A stretch of DNA of 64,000 nt from Rotaria sp. Silwood1 (taxonomy: Eukaryota > Rotifera > Eurotatoria > Philodinida > Philodinidae). Every line of letters starts with the position of its first letter. Within the stretch, counting starts at the first letter, position 1. Below are positions 12,707 through 26,457 of the stretch, in pieces. The DNA is taken from contig CAJNOP010000077.1 of NCBI GenBank assembly GCA_905250075.1, positions 496,596 to 560,595 on the forward strand, given 5' to 3'. Under the pieces are notes generated by a model. That model ran no database searches and had not been told where the DNA came from. It saw nothing but the letters and a program-made list of their open reading frames with translations. A program made the translations under genes and the position numbers.

Positions 12707-13440
12707 TGTCTTGTTTATTTTCGAATTGTTTTGTAATTGGCAGTACGATTATAGACACACAGTTCAATCAAACTGGATATCTAATTACTCATTTAATACT
12801 AAATTTGTGTACAAAAACTCATCGAATTTCTGTAAAAATCGGTCGAACAATGAACTTATACAAGTAAATAATTTCTTATATTGCTTTCTAAAAATAGGAT
12901 ATTGCAAAAGAATTCAACCTCGTGGGGAAATAATCAATGGAAACAAAATAAGAACAATCCCATAATGTTTGACCAACTTCGACTGATACGAGGGATTCAA
13001 AATCTTATAAATCTATGAGATTTTTTCTTAGGGTGTGAGGTGCCTGTCTGGGTGTGGGTTACAATAAGTTGATTCTACACCACTATCCACACCCCACCAC
13101 GATCGTGGTGATAGATTGTGTTGTGATAGTTTCAAATTGATGTTTTTTCTCTTCTTTGTTTTTATCATTCATTTGCTTTTCTGTTTGAATCAAAGTTGTA
13201 GGTGTGGTACAGAGTTCATTGATGAAGTAGACTAGGATAGACTTGTTCTTTGCCCTATCAATCACCTTGATGTTGAGTTCAATTAAAAAAACTGCTTGAA
13301 TTTGTCAATATGCCTTCTGAGTTGATAGGAGAAGAAAATTAATAAAGAAACAACTCGTTCGAAAAATTAACGCAGAAAAAAAAGTAGTATAGTTCGTTTC
13401 AATTGTTGGTCAATTTCGTTAAAATAACAACAAAGATAAT
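12707..13440. other. Intergenic region between the TPR and ABC genes
   Basis: The two minus-strand genes are separated by about 730 bp of AT-rich sequence holding only a small telomere-like palindrome at 13030-13098. A 12711-12965 open frame on the plus strand has no recognisable domain and I do not call it. Confidence 0.5.
13030..13098. repeat. Telomere-like palindrome 2, degenerate
   Basis: AGGGTGTGAGGTG...GGGTGTGGGTT is followed after about 25 bp by ACACCACTATCCACACCCCACC. It has the same G-rich-then-C-rich order as the other tracts, but is short and diverged. Confidence 0.55.
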
Positions 13441-16400
13441 TTATGAAGTATTGCTGCGAACAATCATACGATAGTAGGCCCCACGTCGTTCCATTAAGTC
13501 TGCATTAGTACCACTTTCTACAAGGTATCCTTTGTCAAGAACGCAGATCCAATCACATGAACGAATGGTCGATAGACGATGAGTAATAATCAGTGAAGTT
13601 CGAGTTGGATCGTCTGTTTGAGCTCTTTCAAGAGCTTCTTGCACGATCTAAACATATTGGAAATGATTAGTTGGTTAATGCGCATGGTAAGAAAACGAAC
13701 CTGTTCATTGTACGAGTCCATGGCACTTGTTGCTTCGTCTAGCAGCAATACTTTTGGTCGACGAAGAAGAGCTCGAGCAATGGCAATGCGTTGTTTTTCA
13801 CCACCTGACAACTGGTCACCTTTTATGCCCACCTTGGTCTCATAGCCCTATTGCATGCGACGATGACACAATCAAATATCATGTGTTATTATTTACTCAC
13901 TTGAGGTAACTGCTGAATGAAATCATGAATGTTAGCTTTGGTGGCCGCGTCGATAATATCTTCAATCGAAGTGTTCTCACTGCCATATGCTATGTTCTGA
14001 GCAATAGTCAAATCAAATAAGAGAGGCTCCTGACTAACAAGACCAAGACACGAGCGAAGCCATTGGATATTCAGTTGTTGAATGTCAACATCATCAAGAG
14101 ACTAGATTTCATTAGTCGAGTATAGCGATGTTGCATTACACTTAGCATTAGCATTAACAGTTAACACTTATGCTTTGGCATTAATGGTATTAGGATTAAT
14201 TAATGCTTAGGTGTTAGCATTAATGTAGCAATATTTTAATGCTAAAATATACATCCAGTGTCAGTTCTAGACTGCTACCTTGCCATACTACCTTTAACTT
14301 TTCAAAGGCTACCTGGTTGCATTCTTTGTAACTTTTTAAGGGCTACCAGGGGTTACTCTTTGCAACTTTTTAATGACTACGTAGGAGTAGTCTTTGTAAC
14401 TTATTAGGAGATGCCTGGGAGCAGTCTTTGTAATTTTTTAAGGAGTACCTGGGGGCAGTATTTGTACCTTTTTAATGGTTACCCAGTGGTACTCTATGTA
14501 ACATCTTAAGGTCTGCCTAGACGTACTCTTTGTAACTTTGTAAGGAGCACCTAGGCATAGTCTTCTTAACTTTTGAGCTGCTCTATGAACATTATAGCAG
14601 TAATTTTTTGAGAGCCGCTCAAATATAATGCATAGGTTTTTTTTTATAACGGGTTGATTTTTCTGCAATAACGCGTTCGTTGATCTGGATTATGAAAATT
14701 TTCTGGCGTATTGTATAGAATATTTCATTGTATTTTCATGTAAAATATTCATGCTTGCATAACTATGCAAAAAACTATATGAGTGTATAGTAAGGAAGTA
14801 CTGCAAAGCTACAGCTGATGTTATTTTTATAGGAATCAGACGTAGCTAGCTTGCGTTCGTACTTTGATTTGGAGTATTGTACTATGTTTTAATTGGATAA
14901 AGCCGCATCGGGACAAATGCAAATTAATAAGAGAATGTGAAAATCTAGGAAAAAATTTTGGCGAAAAGTAACCAAGCATTCGTTAACTTTGTTGTTTTTG
15001 ATGTCACTAGTTTGGTTTCTAAAGATTCTTCGTACAGAGTTCACTCGAAAAATATCATCCCGAGGTTCGTCATGTATGATGTACAGGTTCTAGTAAATCG
15101 TGAGCTTTAATTTAAAGGATTGTACCAAATGACCTTCAGCAAAGTATACGTATTGTTTTTCTAATAAATCAATATGTTCATCGGTATGCCGTTCGAATCG
15201 CTTCCTTATGGATAAAGCGAAATAAGTCATCCTTTTCAAATGTTTTCCAGTATTGAGAATTTTTTTCTCTAAATGTGACGCGAAAAGATCAAACTTCCTG
15301 TTACTCTAAATTTTCTCTATCAGTACTACCCTTCTTTGTGATGGCGATATCATATTCAGATGCAGAATCAAAAATCTATCGTATGGATATGTACCTCTGA
15401 TTTCTTGAAATATCTAGTTCAATTGATAATAATAGCAAAATATATATGAGTCTGCTTGCTTTTTATGTTCAATCTGAACATGATATTATCATCACAAAGA
15501 AGCGTAGTTCTGAGTGAGAAAATCTAGAGTAAAGAGAAGTTCGATCTTTTAGTGACACATTTAGAACGCAAAGTTTTCTTATTGGTGGAAAAAGGTTGAA
15601 GAAATCGATTCATACTTCTTTATCTACAACATGGCAATTCGATTGGCATACAAATTAATGTCTTGTCTTATTCCAACAACAATAGGTAAACTTTCTTGAA
15701 AATCACTTGGTACAATCAGTTAGAGTAAAGCTCATGATTTCTTAGAACTCATATCTCGAACATCGCAAGACAGATTTCTTTCGTCCTGTCTTTCCTACTG
15801 TGGAAGCTATCATCCAGCGTCCTGCTTTTCAAAACACAGAGTAGAAATCAAAAGTTTCGTCCTGCAACCTGCCTGCTGGATGGTCTTTTGTCCTGAATGT
15901 TAACAAGGATAAAAACTCATATGAAGATACGGTACGATGTCAAATAGTATAAAAGCACTAATTAAATAAAATCATTTACAATAATTTTGTTAATAAAATT
16001 GATCGCCCATATTTCTACACAAAATAATTAACAAAAACGATTGATATGCACAAGATGAACAAAAGAATACGAGAATAGCGGTAAAAGTTCAAGATTGATA
16101 ATCTGATCGATAAAAACAAAGGAAAATAAGAAAGGAAATAGATGTGTAGAGTAGCTTGTTCTTTCGTACTCTGCATTATAAGTAAGAAAAAAAAAGGTCC
16201 TATCTGTGTACCTCATCATACTGTGTAAAACTTCAATCCTCACTCTACCCTAATCTGTGGAACTTTAACCATTACCTTATTCTACATGTTTTTGTGTAAC
16301 TCTCCCTTCTAAAATCTTAGTTCAAGAACTCTAAACGTCATAAGCAGCAATATAATTTCAAGAGCAGTTGCAGAGTGTAAGCTTTTTTCTCACTCTGTGG

Positions 16401-19400
16401 TCGAAGAAAAATGTCTTCTAACTCTACCACTATACTACCCTCGAAGATGCTCCCCATTATCCTACTGTGCTGTATTGATTATGGTACGACAGTCTAACAG
16501 CTCTGTGCTTCAGTGTTCTACAGGTCTTTCCACAAAAGTCGTCCTTCAACTCCTACATATGCAGGAAGAATGCAAGACAAAACCACCTCTCTCCAGAGCA
16601 GCTACTGTGACGTTCCACTATCTGTACATACTATGCGACAAACTTAGGGGCAACATTTTTCTAGAGTGAATTCTATGCAAAGAATCTCTATAAATCAAAG
16701 TAGTGAGACTAAAATTAGAACGCTAGAAAATCATCCATTACTTTTTCTAAGATTTCTTCACAGACTTTCGCATTCTCTGAACATGTTGCATTCGTGCCGA
16801 TCTAACTTCGTTCAATGAAAACATTATACAACACATGATATCGAAGTGTGTTACACCAATGAGAGATGCCGCCTTGAAAAGTTACACAGAGTACTCCCAG
16901 GTAGCCCTCAAAAAGTTACAAAGAATGCCACCAGGTAGCTCTTGAAAAGTTAAAGGTAGTATGTCAAGGTAGCAGTCTAGAACTGACACTGGATGTATGT
17001 TTTAGCATTAAAAATAATGCTACATTAATACTAACACCTAAGTATTAATTAATCCTAATACCATTAATGCCAAAGCATAAATGTTAACTGTTAATGCTAA
17101 TGCAAAGGTATTAGCACTATTTTTTTATTTAATGCTAACACGACATCCCTAATCGGATGTTCACACAATATGTTGACAGAATAAAAGAGAAATACTCACG
17201 ACTCGACCTTGTATGGGATCATAAAATCGTTCCAAGAGTTGAATGACTGTCGATTTGCCACAACCGGATGCACCTTTGCAAATAGAGTTGATAACCGTTT
17301 TGAATGAACAACAAATGACTTCGACATACCTACAAGGGCTACACGTTGACCTGATTGACAAATAGAGAGATTTAATCGAAAACTAAACTGAAAATACACA
17401 GAATAAGCTCACCAGGTTTGATCATAAATTGAAATTTATTCAGAATCCAGGATGTTGGCCGAGATGCATACGCAAATTTGACTTGATCAAATGCTATCTT
17501 ACCTTTGAAATCACTCTATTATCAATATATTTTCACAATAAGATAAAATTAATCTGTTCAAAACTCAAACTTTTACTAAATTAATTGCTCACCAATTGTT
17601 TACCATTCGTAGAACTGTTGTCGATGGCTGGTATTCGGTCGAACAAATTGAAAAAACTTCGAGCTGCTGACAATGAATCAGTCATCTGTCGCATTCTGAA
17701 TAAGAGCACTTGAAGAAAAGAAACCAATCGATGCAATGACTTACAAGATCGAGATGAATCGCAGAGATTCCATGGAGAAAGTATAATAGGCAAACATGCT
17801 AGAAATATATGCAGGTAAAATAGATCTTAAAGCTTTCTATTTGTGTACATAGAGATATTGTTCATCTTTAGCTCATTGTGTTCAACAAGGATGAGGGCTT
17901 GCCAAGACAGAAACAACAAGATGAATGATGCCGTTCCCCAATAGATACTATATAGTAACGAGGATATTATTACATGATTTCGACGAATTCTATGGAAAAA
18001 TAGTACATAGAGATAATGAAGAAAAAAACGATTGAAAGACCGACTTGGACTCTTTGAGAATTAAATGTGAGAATTGACGTACGAATTCTGCCTCGCTTGC
18101 CAACTGCTTCACTGTACGCATATTGTGAATGATCTCGACCGCGAGCTATTAGTAAAAGAAGACTCATTATCAATGTTTCAGTGTAGATGATGTTGTAATG
18201 GAAATGTTGGTCTTACTGAACTTGCTAATTCAAGAATACAATTAGAACGTTTGTTCAATCGTGCTTGCCAACGTATTTGCATGAAGGCAATAACAAATAA
18301 AGAGACAATATAGAAGAGTGCGATTAAAGTCAATTGCCAACTGACCAAAACTCCGAGAACAATACCAATTCCAAACGTTGCAATTGATTCACAAACGATG
18401 CCTAGACGACTACCAGCCATCTGCTGAATAGCCAATGCGTCAGATGAGAGACGATTACAAATAGCTCCAGAACTATTTTCAAGACGGTCAAAGAAAGCCA
18501 CTTCTTGACGTAGAAGGTGTGAAAAAGCTTTTGCACGAATACGCTCCGTCAATTTTGAGCCAGATACAGCAAATGCAGTGTACTATTGATGTAGAAAATA
18601 TAAAACGCTTTATAAGTATTATTCCTACTTGTATAAAACGAATGACCAAAAATGCAAAACCCATTAACAAGGCGAGAAGAGAAAATTTAAAAACTTGATG
18701 ACGTTGTTCTTCGTATGTACACGCTCCGAATGACTGTAAACAACCAATTACGACGATATTGATCGTGTTGTACAATAAAATGACTTACAGAAATTGTATT
18801 TGTGAGTAGAATGACCTGGATTGATTGGCCTGCTCCACAAATGAGGCACGCCATACAGCCGACGAGAATGATGATCCACTCTGGACTGTTCAACAACAAT
18901 AGTCGCAAGAAAACAGGTATTTGATTTGTAGTTGATGACGTCTATTTAAAGTACAATGTAATTGCAAAAAGCCTCTCTGCACAAGTATATTCATGTTCGT
19001 TACTTTGTCTTCATCATTAAGTTCATTATAGCTATGATGTCCAGCACGTTCCGCTAGTTGAAAAAAAACTGATCGCTTTCCATGTGTCCTTTTGTTAAAA
19101 GTATTTACGTACATATCTGCTTTTGATCATCTTCTTCTATTTGCGTGAGGCTTGTTGTTTCATCGATATCATTTTCTATTTTTATTTTCTGTTGAGCTTT
19201 CATCATTTCACGATATCGACTTCCTTGTTTGGACATCAATGTCTCGTGTGTACCTTGCTCGATGACACATCCATTATCCAACACATAAATGCGATGTGCA
19301 TTTTGAATTGTTCCCAAATGATGAGCGATTACAATAGTTGTTCTTCCTATGTGTAACCATAGATAATATAATTAAAACAGAATAATGCGTACAAACCTTT

Positions 19401-22400
19401 ACAAGCTCGATCGAGTGCTTCCTGAACAATCTTTTCACTGGTATTATCAAGAGCACTTGTTGCTTCGTCCAATAAAAGCAAGGCTGGCTGCTTTACAAGA
19501 GCACGAGCCAAAGCCACACGTTGCTTTTCACCACCACTCAATTGAACACCATTTTCACCGACGATGGTATCATATTTCTACAAAAACAGAAAATACAGAG
19601 CATGTCATTAGAAAAGAGCAGCCGATTTTAACATTCGGTAATTGCATAATGAAATCGTGTGCACCGGCCTGACGTGCTGCTTCTTCGATCTCGATTCTTG
19701 TTGCATTTTCTTTACCAAAGCGAATATTTTCATAGATACTTGTAGCAAATAGAATCTACATAAAACAACATTAAGTGCAAAAGTCACAACACACACAGAG
19801 ACTGATATACAGGTTCTTGATTGACTACACCAATCTTTTGTCGGAGTTTTTTCAAATTGAAATCTCTTATGGATCGATCATTAATTGTAATGCAACCAGA
19901 TGATGTTTCATAAAAACGAAGTAAAAGTGAAAAGCATGTGCTCTTGCCTGTTCACTCAACAAAGAATAGATTATCAAACTGCGATTTGTATTTTTTTTGC
20001 GAAATACCCACCAGAGCCACTTAGACCGACTAAAGCTGTTATCTCACCTGCACGAGCCGTCAATGTGAGATTTCGTAGGACTAAGACATCAGGTCGAGCT
20101 GGATAAGCAAAGTTGATATTGTCAAATTGAATATCACCATTCATGCTTATAACTTCTTCACAAGTAACCGAATCTTGCAATATTTTTGTCTCATTCATAC
20201 TTGTCTTCTCTTCCTAGACGACGTAATGGAGAAGAGATCAGATGGTACATGAAACAAAAATTTACCTCGTCGATCAAGCGGAATATGGGTGCTAAAGCAC
20301 CTCGTGTTTCTTCCAATGATTGAAAGAAAGGACTAACAAAGCCAAGATGACTGATAACTTTTGCTAACATAATCACTATCTACTCAAACATCGAGAATCG
20401 ATGGGTTTCGAAAGTCTGATTTATGAACTGAATGATTTACCACAAGAACATCACTGAAACAGATTATGTTACGTGATGTATGATGCATGAGAGATAAGCC
20501 ATAGATGAAACCAACTGAATAAATGATGTACCCTATAAGAGAGATCCATCCAGTGAATAGACCAAACATGGCACCCTTGCGTACACTGCTCCAACGAGTT
20601 GCTTGTAATTTACTTTCGTATCTACATACACAATAAAATTCGGACATGGCCATCGCTTATGGCTTACAAATTTCACTTATAAATATATATACTCCTTACC
20701 GTTTTACTTCAAAATTTTCACCATTAAGTGAAAACACAGTACGAAGAGAACTGAACACTTCCTGAACGACTTCTCCCGCTTTGGAGTACGTATCCAATTC
20801 GTTTCTTGATTCTCTTGCAGTGAACTTTTAAAATTAATATAAGCTAAATCAATCATTAGCAATTGCATCTACCTTTGAAAAAGCATATAATCCGGCAATA
20901 GTTAATGGCACAATGCACAGTATGATAAGTGTCAACTTCCAATTGATGATTAAGGCAACACAAGCACTGCTAATAGTGGTACATAATGCTACGAGTACCA
21001 TTGACAATTCAAAACCGATACCTTCACTTAAACGATCAATGTTGCTACGAGATGAGAGAGCCAGATATAGTTTCTATTTCAAATATCAATCGACAGAAAA
21101 TGGCTTACTTGAACAGTTTGACATTGAACTGACTAATCGAATTCATATCATAATAGGAAATATTCTAGGAACGAAAGAGACAGAGAGAAAGGGAGAAACG
21201 ATCTACATGTACAAAAATCAATTATCATGAAGTTGTAACGGGCGCAACTGAATAAATAGTTCCTTCATTATTCTTCGATAATTTCATTGATTATCATCGC
21301 TCGGACTTGTCTTCTTTTTCCGAAATATGCGCTGTGTAATTCTCCACCAAATGATATATTTTATTTGATGAATATAGTCTTCATTTTTCAAAGGTCATAG
21401 AACTGTATGGAGTCATTAAGTATAATTTTTAAATCTTTTTTTATTTTTCAATTTTTTGCTTGTCAAATTTTAACTTCTACAATATTGAGACTTGTGTTGT
21501 GATTCTCCCAGAGGTTGTAGATTTTTTTCCATGAACGAACTCATCTTATATGGGACCGATTTTACGAAATTCATTGAAATTATGTACTGTGAAAGCATCA
21601 CGAAATAAACCACGACAGTGTAAGAGTTTAAATGCTACAGGAAAAAAAGCTCAAAAAAAACAAAATTGTTTGAACATTGTTCTTAATGGTTCCGTACAGT
21701 TCTTACATCAAAAACCGCTTGAAACCGTCACCAACCGTGACAGAAATGCTGAACACTCCGAGCAATATTTGTCACGGTCTGTGAGGTACAATGAAGAGGG
21801 GGTCACTTTTCTCGCAATTTACTTAAACACTAATTTCCAATCGTGGTTCACAATATCTTATTGTGTAGAGAATTTCACAATTCTGCTTTCAGAAAAAGTA
21901 CTACTCTGAACGATGATAATCAATGGAGATATTGAGAAAACAATGAGGAGGCCATATTGTTTTCCACCCATCATATTTGCGTAAAGATGTATGTGTTTGA
22001 CATACGCGTTGTAGCAGTGATTGTAAAAGACGAATACGTATTCGAGAGGTCTGTCGTTTGGCCGCCACGGTGAAAACAAAGTAACGAAGAGTAATGCACA
22101 CTAATTGAATTATACCGTTGACTATGTTTATTCAAGATGCAAATCGTTATTTTGTTTGATGCCTGAAGAATCAAGTTATTTCTGCTTACTTAATAGCCAG
22201 CGCAATGTGTTTCTCACACCAGCATCAAGTTTGGGCGTATGCAACGGCCACAGTGGCGCTAAGGTAGTATCCTTATTCAGACAGATTCTGAAATCGATGA
22301 ACAGTGAATAAATATAGAAACTGAAACACACCAGCACTTTACATGATCGTGACTTACTTTTGTGATCGATCATAGCTGAAAGTATTTCTCTCAGAACGCC

Positions 22401-22919
22401 ATGAACTTTCTCTGCTATTGTTAACAGTAATCGATGCGTTTTGCTGTAGAGGACATTGCTCAATCAACAATTGCGACACAAATGTACTTGTAAGTTGACC
22501 GAAAATAACCATAAGTGCTGTGAAGGAAATGCTATGCAGTAAGATGAAGCATAAGCCGAGAGCTATCATCAGACGATCAAACCAATCAGCAAAACGAAAC
22601 TATCGTTAAGTTAAACAAACATTCCGTTGTTCAATAGCTATTCTCTCTTGATACACTTACTAGTTGAAAATATCCAATAATTGGCTCAGTTCTAGTATGA
22701 TCATTATCACCATCCAACGTTTCATACTGTCGATCGAGTTGTTTGCAAACGAAACATCGAAGCCAATCGGACAATCTATATGAATACAAAATTACTGCCG
22801 ATAACTTTCTTAAGTTCAATACTATCTTACTTGTTAATAGACGATCGTTTTCTATTCTTATTACTATCATCAACAGAGTAACAGCCAACACCAGATATTA
22901 GAGGCTGTGTATCACTCAT
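13441..22919 (-). CDS. ABC transporter, ABCB/P-glycoprotein type, full-length exporter
   Basis: This is a full transporter in TMD1-NBD1-TMD2-NBD2 order, spliced from more than twenty short exons. Proposed start: ATG at 22919 ([10 protein letters not shown]). First exons are 22919-22831, 22775-22661, 22599-22358 and one near 22290-22189, followed by 22100-22006. After a long intron come 21165-21120 and the SEGIGFEL exon. NBD1: Walker A GLSGSGKST is split by an intron (20011-19948); then Q-loop NQEP, signature LSGGEKQR, Walker [13 protein letters not shown] and H-loop IAHHLGT. NBD2: [32 protein letters not shown] and ITHRLST, ending SNTS with TAA at 13441. Intron phases agree at the junctions I checked, and no stop is forced. 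Such proteins export hydrophobic compounds across the plasma membrane using ATP. All key NBD residues are present, so it may be active. The exon path around TM2 and 18.1-17.6 kb is less certain. Confidence 0.88.
14123..17151. mobile_element. 3-kb fold-back element inside an ABC-gene intron
   Basis: Two long inverted arms, 14123-14600 and about 16865-17151, match at roughly 94% over about 230 bp (outer part: TTAGCATTA/TAATGCTAA-rich; inner part: GTGTCAGTTCTAGACTGCTACC). They flank about 2.3 kb with no coding sequence. Inner arm portions are tandem arrays of a 34-bp unit. The whole sits between the exon ending GRV (donor GTGAGT, minus strand) and the exon starting SLDDVDIQQ (acceptor CTAG), leaving only about 70 bp of original intron. 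The outermost bases (TAGSGATGT) recall hAT ends, but I found no 8-bp duplication. The family is unassigned. Confidence 0.75.
14275..14590 (+). repeat. 34-bp minisatellite in the left arm
   Basis: About eight to nine diverged copies of a unit approximating GCTACCTGGGAGTACTCTTTGTAACTTTTTAAGG. The right arm holds about three inverted copies near 16865-16990. Related units occur at 32.3-34.9 kb. Confidence 0.7.
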
Positions 22920-23062
22920 GACGTAATGCACAATATTGCACGATTGATAGTAACCGAAAATGAAAATACCTAGGCAGCACAACACAGTTATTGTGTGCGA
23001 CTTGTTGGACTTGAATGTGGATGCGCCTTTCGCATAAGATAAGATGAGTCCACATCCATGAG
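22920..23062. promoter_or_regulatory. Short 5' flank of the ABC gene
   Basis: Only about 140 bp separate the proposed ABC start codon from the large palindromic element, so any core promoter must lie here or inside that element. The stretch contains a small TGTGGATG...TCCACATCCA inverted pair (23013-23059), a minimal version of the telomere-like palindromes. I see no clear TATA box, so the regulatory role rests on position only. Confidence 0.25.
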
Positions 23063-24884
23063 CACAAAATATTTTGATTTATATACCATTCGATAGAGAA
23101 GACAATTCTCTATACACCAATATGTATTAGAATCGAAAATAATATTGATAGAACCTCGAAAACTTCAAAACACCTGTTGTCCTATGGGTTTTACAGAGAA
23201 CTTCAGTTTTTTTAGGTTTGATAAAATGAAAACGCAACTCACAATACATCACTCGATAGAGAAAACCAAGCTGAATCGAATAATGTCTTTGGTTCCTAAA
23301 AATCGTTACGCAGAGTGTCCCAAAAACCATCTAACAAAAACAAAATTGTATATTTCCATTGAGGTTTCACCGAGCGAACTGGTTTTTGTTTTGTGGATAA
23401 AGGACACTTGCACGTTTTATTTCATAAATATAAAGTTCATAAGCACTTCTGAAAAGTGGCACTTTTAGACTCAATATCCAAAAAGAAGTCCTTTTTTCGA
23501 GTTTCAGTATATAATGTATACGATTTTTTGCAATTTTTCCAAGTTTTTTTCATTATTAAGGACTTTTAATCATTTAAGTCTCCTTCTCTCTCTTTAAAAA
23601 CACTTATTTAACGGTTTCGAAAAATATAGAATGCTTAGTGCATTTCGTCAAAGTAATTTATTCCTCGCTCATAAAAAATATCATGGAAACTGAACTACGT
23701 AAACTGGCACAACTTTAGAGCTTCTGTTGTCTCTAAGTTTGACATACATATGTCTAGTTTTTTGCCAATCTCAAAGAAATGCTTAGATAACAAGAGAAGG
23801 AAACATAAACGCTTAAAAGTCTATAATAATGAAAAAAACTTTGAAAAATTAGAAAAAACTCGTATTGTTTTCCAAAACCTCTAAAAAGGACTTTTTTGCG
23901 TATTGTGTCTATAAGTGTCACTTTTCAAGAATGTTGATGAACTTAATAATTATGAAATAGATATTCGAAGTGTTTTCTATTGACAGAATAAAAACCAGTT
24001 CATCTGGTGAAATTCTAATGGATACATACAATTTTATTTCTGGTACGTGACTTCGAGCACATTCTCTATAAGAGACATTAATTGCTCATTATAATAAGTA
24101 TTTCATACAGGTTTTCCGATAATCTCGGTTTTTATGGAACGAGATGGAACCGAAAGTTTCTCGAATGACACAGACTCACGGAGAATCAAATTCTTTACAG
24201 AATTGGATGTTTGTGTGCACGATAATTATATTTCCTGAATATGATAAGAATCTCTCTGTCCAAGTACAATTTACAATGGAGAAAGATGAGAAAAAAATAT
24301 TTTCGTTCTGTTATTTTATATGCATGGCGTGCTGATATATATATATATACCTTTCTCTCCTTCATTCATTAGCTCAGCGTATATAAATGGACAGAACGAA
24401 AAACTTTTTCTTCGTTCTTTCGTCACTGTAAACTGTCCTTGAAAAGAGAGGCACTTATAATATTCAGTAAAAAATTATTATCTTGCGCCCAAGCACATCA
24501 CTTTATAGAAACTTTAATTCTCTGCAAGTTTGTATCGTCCGAAAATCTTTTGAGTTTGATTTTGCTTTCTAAAAACCAAGATTATCGGAAGATCTATATG
24601 AAATACTAAATGTAATTAGCAATTAATGTGTCTTATATGTAATGATTCTTAGAAATCAAAGACATGAACCCATGCATTTTGATTTTCTCTATCGAACAAG
24701 GCATTTTGAGTTACGATTTCACTTCATCGAACCTGAAAAACTTAAGTTCTCTGTAAAATTCATAGGAGTGCAGATATTTTGAAGTTTTTGAGATTCTTTC
24801 AGTATTATTTTCGATTCTAATACATATAAGCATGTAGAGAATTATTCTCTTTATCGAATGATATATAACTCAAAAATATTGTGC
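23063..24884. mobile_element. 1.8-kb palindromic (fold-back) element
   Basis: The sequence starting GCACAAAATATTTTGA at 23063 is matched, inverted, by the sequence ending TCAAAAATATTGTGC at 24884. The arms stay alignable far inward, for example TATGTATTAGAATCGAAAAT, TTTTACAGAGAACTT and AACTGGTTTTT with AAGTTCATNAACA. The inner arms meet near 23.5-23.9 kb, and the right arm carries extra sequence. No transposase frame is present. I read this as a long-arm non-autonomous DNA transposon or a local inverted duplication; no convincing target duplication flanks it. Confidence 0.7.
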
Positions 24885-26457
24885 TTTAGAACAAAGGCAA
24901 CACAAAAAGAAAATTACAGGTACCTAAAGAATTCTTTTTGCACAGGAAATGAAGGAGTTTATAGAAAACCTTTTTAAGATAATTATTTTTGTACAATAAA
25001 ATAGGAACTACGATCTATCCAATGGTACTATCAGAGTTGAGAAAATGTTTTTTCTTCTTTGTAAAATTTGCTTCACAAGACAAGTATTACAGGATGTTCG
25101 AAGAATTATTTTACATAGTGTAAACTTACTCGTTAAAGTCGTGCAAAATCTTGTGTGTCCACTACCAGAACAACACTGTAATCTATCGACGTTGTTTTAT
25201 GCAGGAGAGCAACGTATCGTATTGCCTATTTATACGTTGCGAAATAAATTTTAGCTTTTGCGCATGCGTGGCGATATATATGGATTAATAGAACATGAAA
25301 TAATAATCAACATGCTACGCTGTTTCATACAAATATTACCGTCGTTTTGCTTACACTATTTTCCTTCATTCACATAGATTAATTGATGACGATGAAGAGT
25401 CAGTTGAATGTTCACCAGAGCGTGCACTATACCACGTGATGGCCTATTGTTTTTTGCGCTCAACGCACAGGATCGACACTATGTAACATAAAAAAGCACT
25501 TTGGTTATTTCTTACGCCATTATTTAAAAGTTGCTCGTCTTCCTCTTGTTTATTTATTATAGTAATAGATGGAGCTACAAAGAAATTTTCGTTTAGTCTT
25601 ATTGAATTTAATATTGAAATTTTTCCTCATCTTTTTTGATTTTCAAGGTTATTTTTAATACATACTTTCTCCACTTATTCTTACTGTATATTTAGATCTC
25701 ATTTCAAATATAATTAGTTAATTAACTGGTTTATTTAATATATTGAAAAGATTATTTGAGTAGTATGACTATTGTCACTTTCTTCGTCTTATTTTACTTG
25801 TAGAATAATTTTATGTTGTAACAAACAAGTCTTGGTAAATCATTTGATAAAACATTATTAACACTCGGTGTTGCAAATACTCAACATTAACAAATTTTAA
25901 ACGATGAATCTAGTTTATTTAGTGATAAAGCTAAAGCTTTTACTCAAGAGAGGGAAATAATTGTTGTTGATAGAATTTAAACAAATATTATTATTGATTT
26001 TACGTCATATAGCTTCTTATTTACATGAACAAATTCTTGAAAAAGTAAAACAAAGTCAATCAATCGATAAGAAAAAATTTTAAAATTAAGAATAATGGCA
26101 TTTTTGGCTGTTTAGGTTGGATGATTGATGAAAGCACTTCTTGGATTGTAGAAACAAGTCTCATTATCTATGTCAGATATTTCAAAAGTGGTGCATCTAA
26201 AACACAAGTAACGTTCATCAACATTGAAAGTTGATTCACTGGGCCCTAGACTGACGGAATGATAAGAAAGATGTCCTTATATTTTTGCATAAAAATGAGT
26301 TCTGTGCAATGATGGCTTTTAGAGGAATTATCAACTTTTGTAACATGTTCTACATTACATACTATCGATATAGTCAAACAGTTGACAAAAGATATTGAAA
26401 GATGCCAATGTATATGATAAAGTTTATGCTTTAGTTGATTATAACGAATAAAAGTGG
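24885..26457. other. Non-coding interval
   Basis: AT-rich sequence without a recognisable gene. A stretch near 25890-26080 has a coding-like look (DESSLFSDKAKAF) but is stopped and frameshifted quickly and matches nothing I know. Confidence 0.4.

Noticed and set aside
14123..17151. 8-bp target duplication for the ABC-intron element
   Set aside because: Candidate flanks match at only four of eight positions for the best end definition, which is not convincing.
17970..18173. Apparent frameshift in the T7 run of the ABC exon near 18028
   Set aside because: An intron of about 55 bp (donor after KES, minus strand, acceptor CCATAG) joins K to [22 protein letters not shown] in phase and removes the need for a shift.
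22189..22357. Nonsense codons in the TM2 region of the ABC gene
   Set aside because: They appear only in a frame I first chose. The frame that fits both flanking intron phases (KICLNKDTT...RNTLRWLL) is open.
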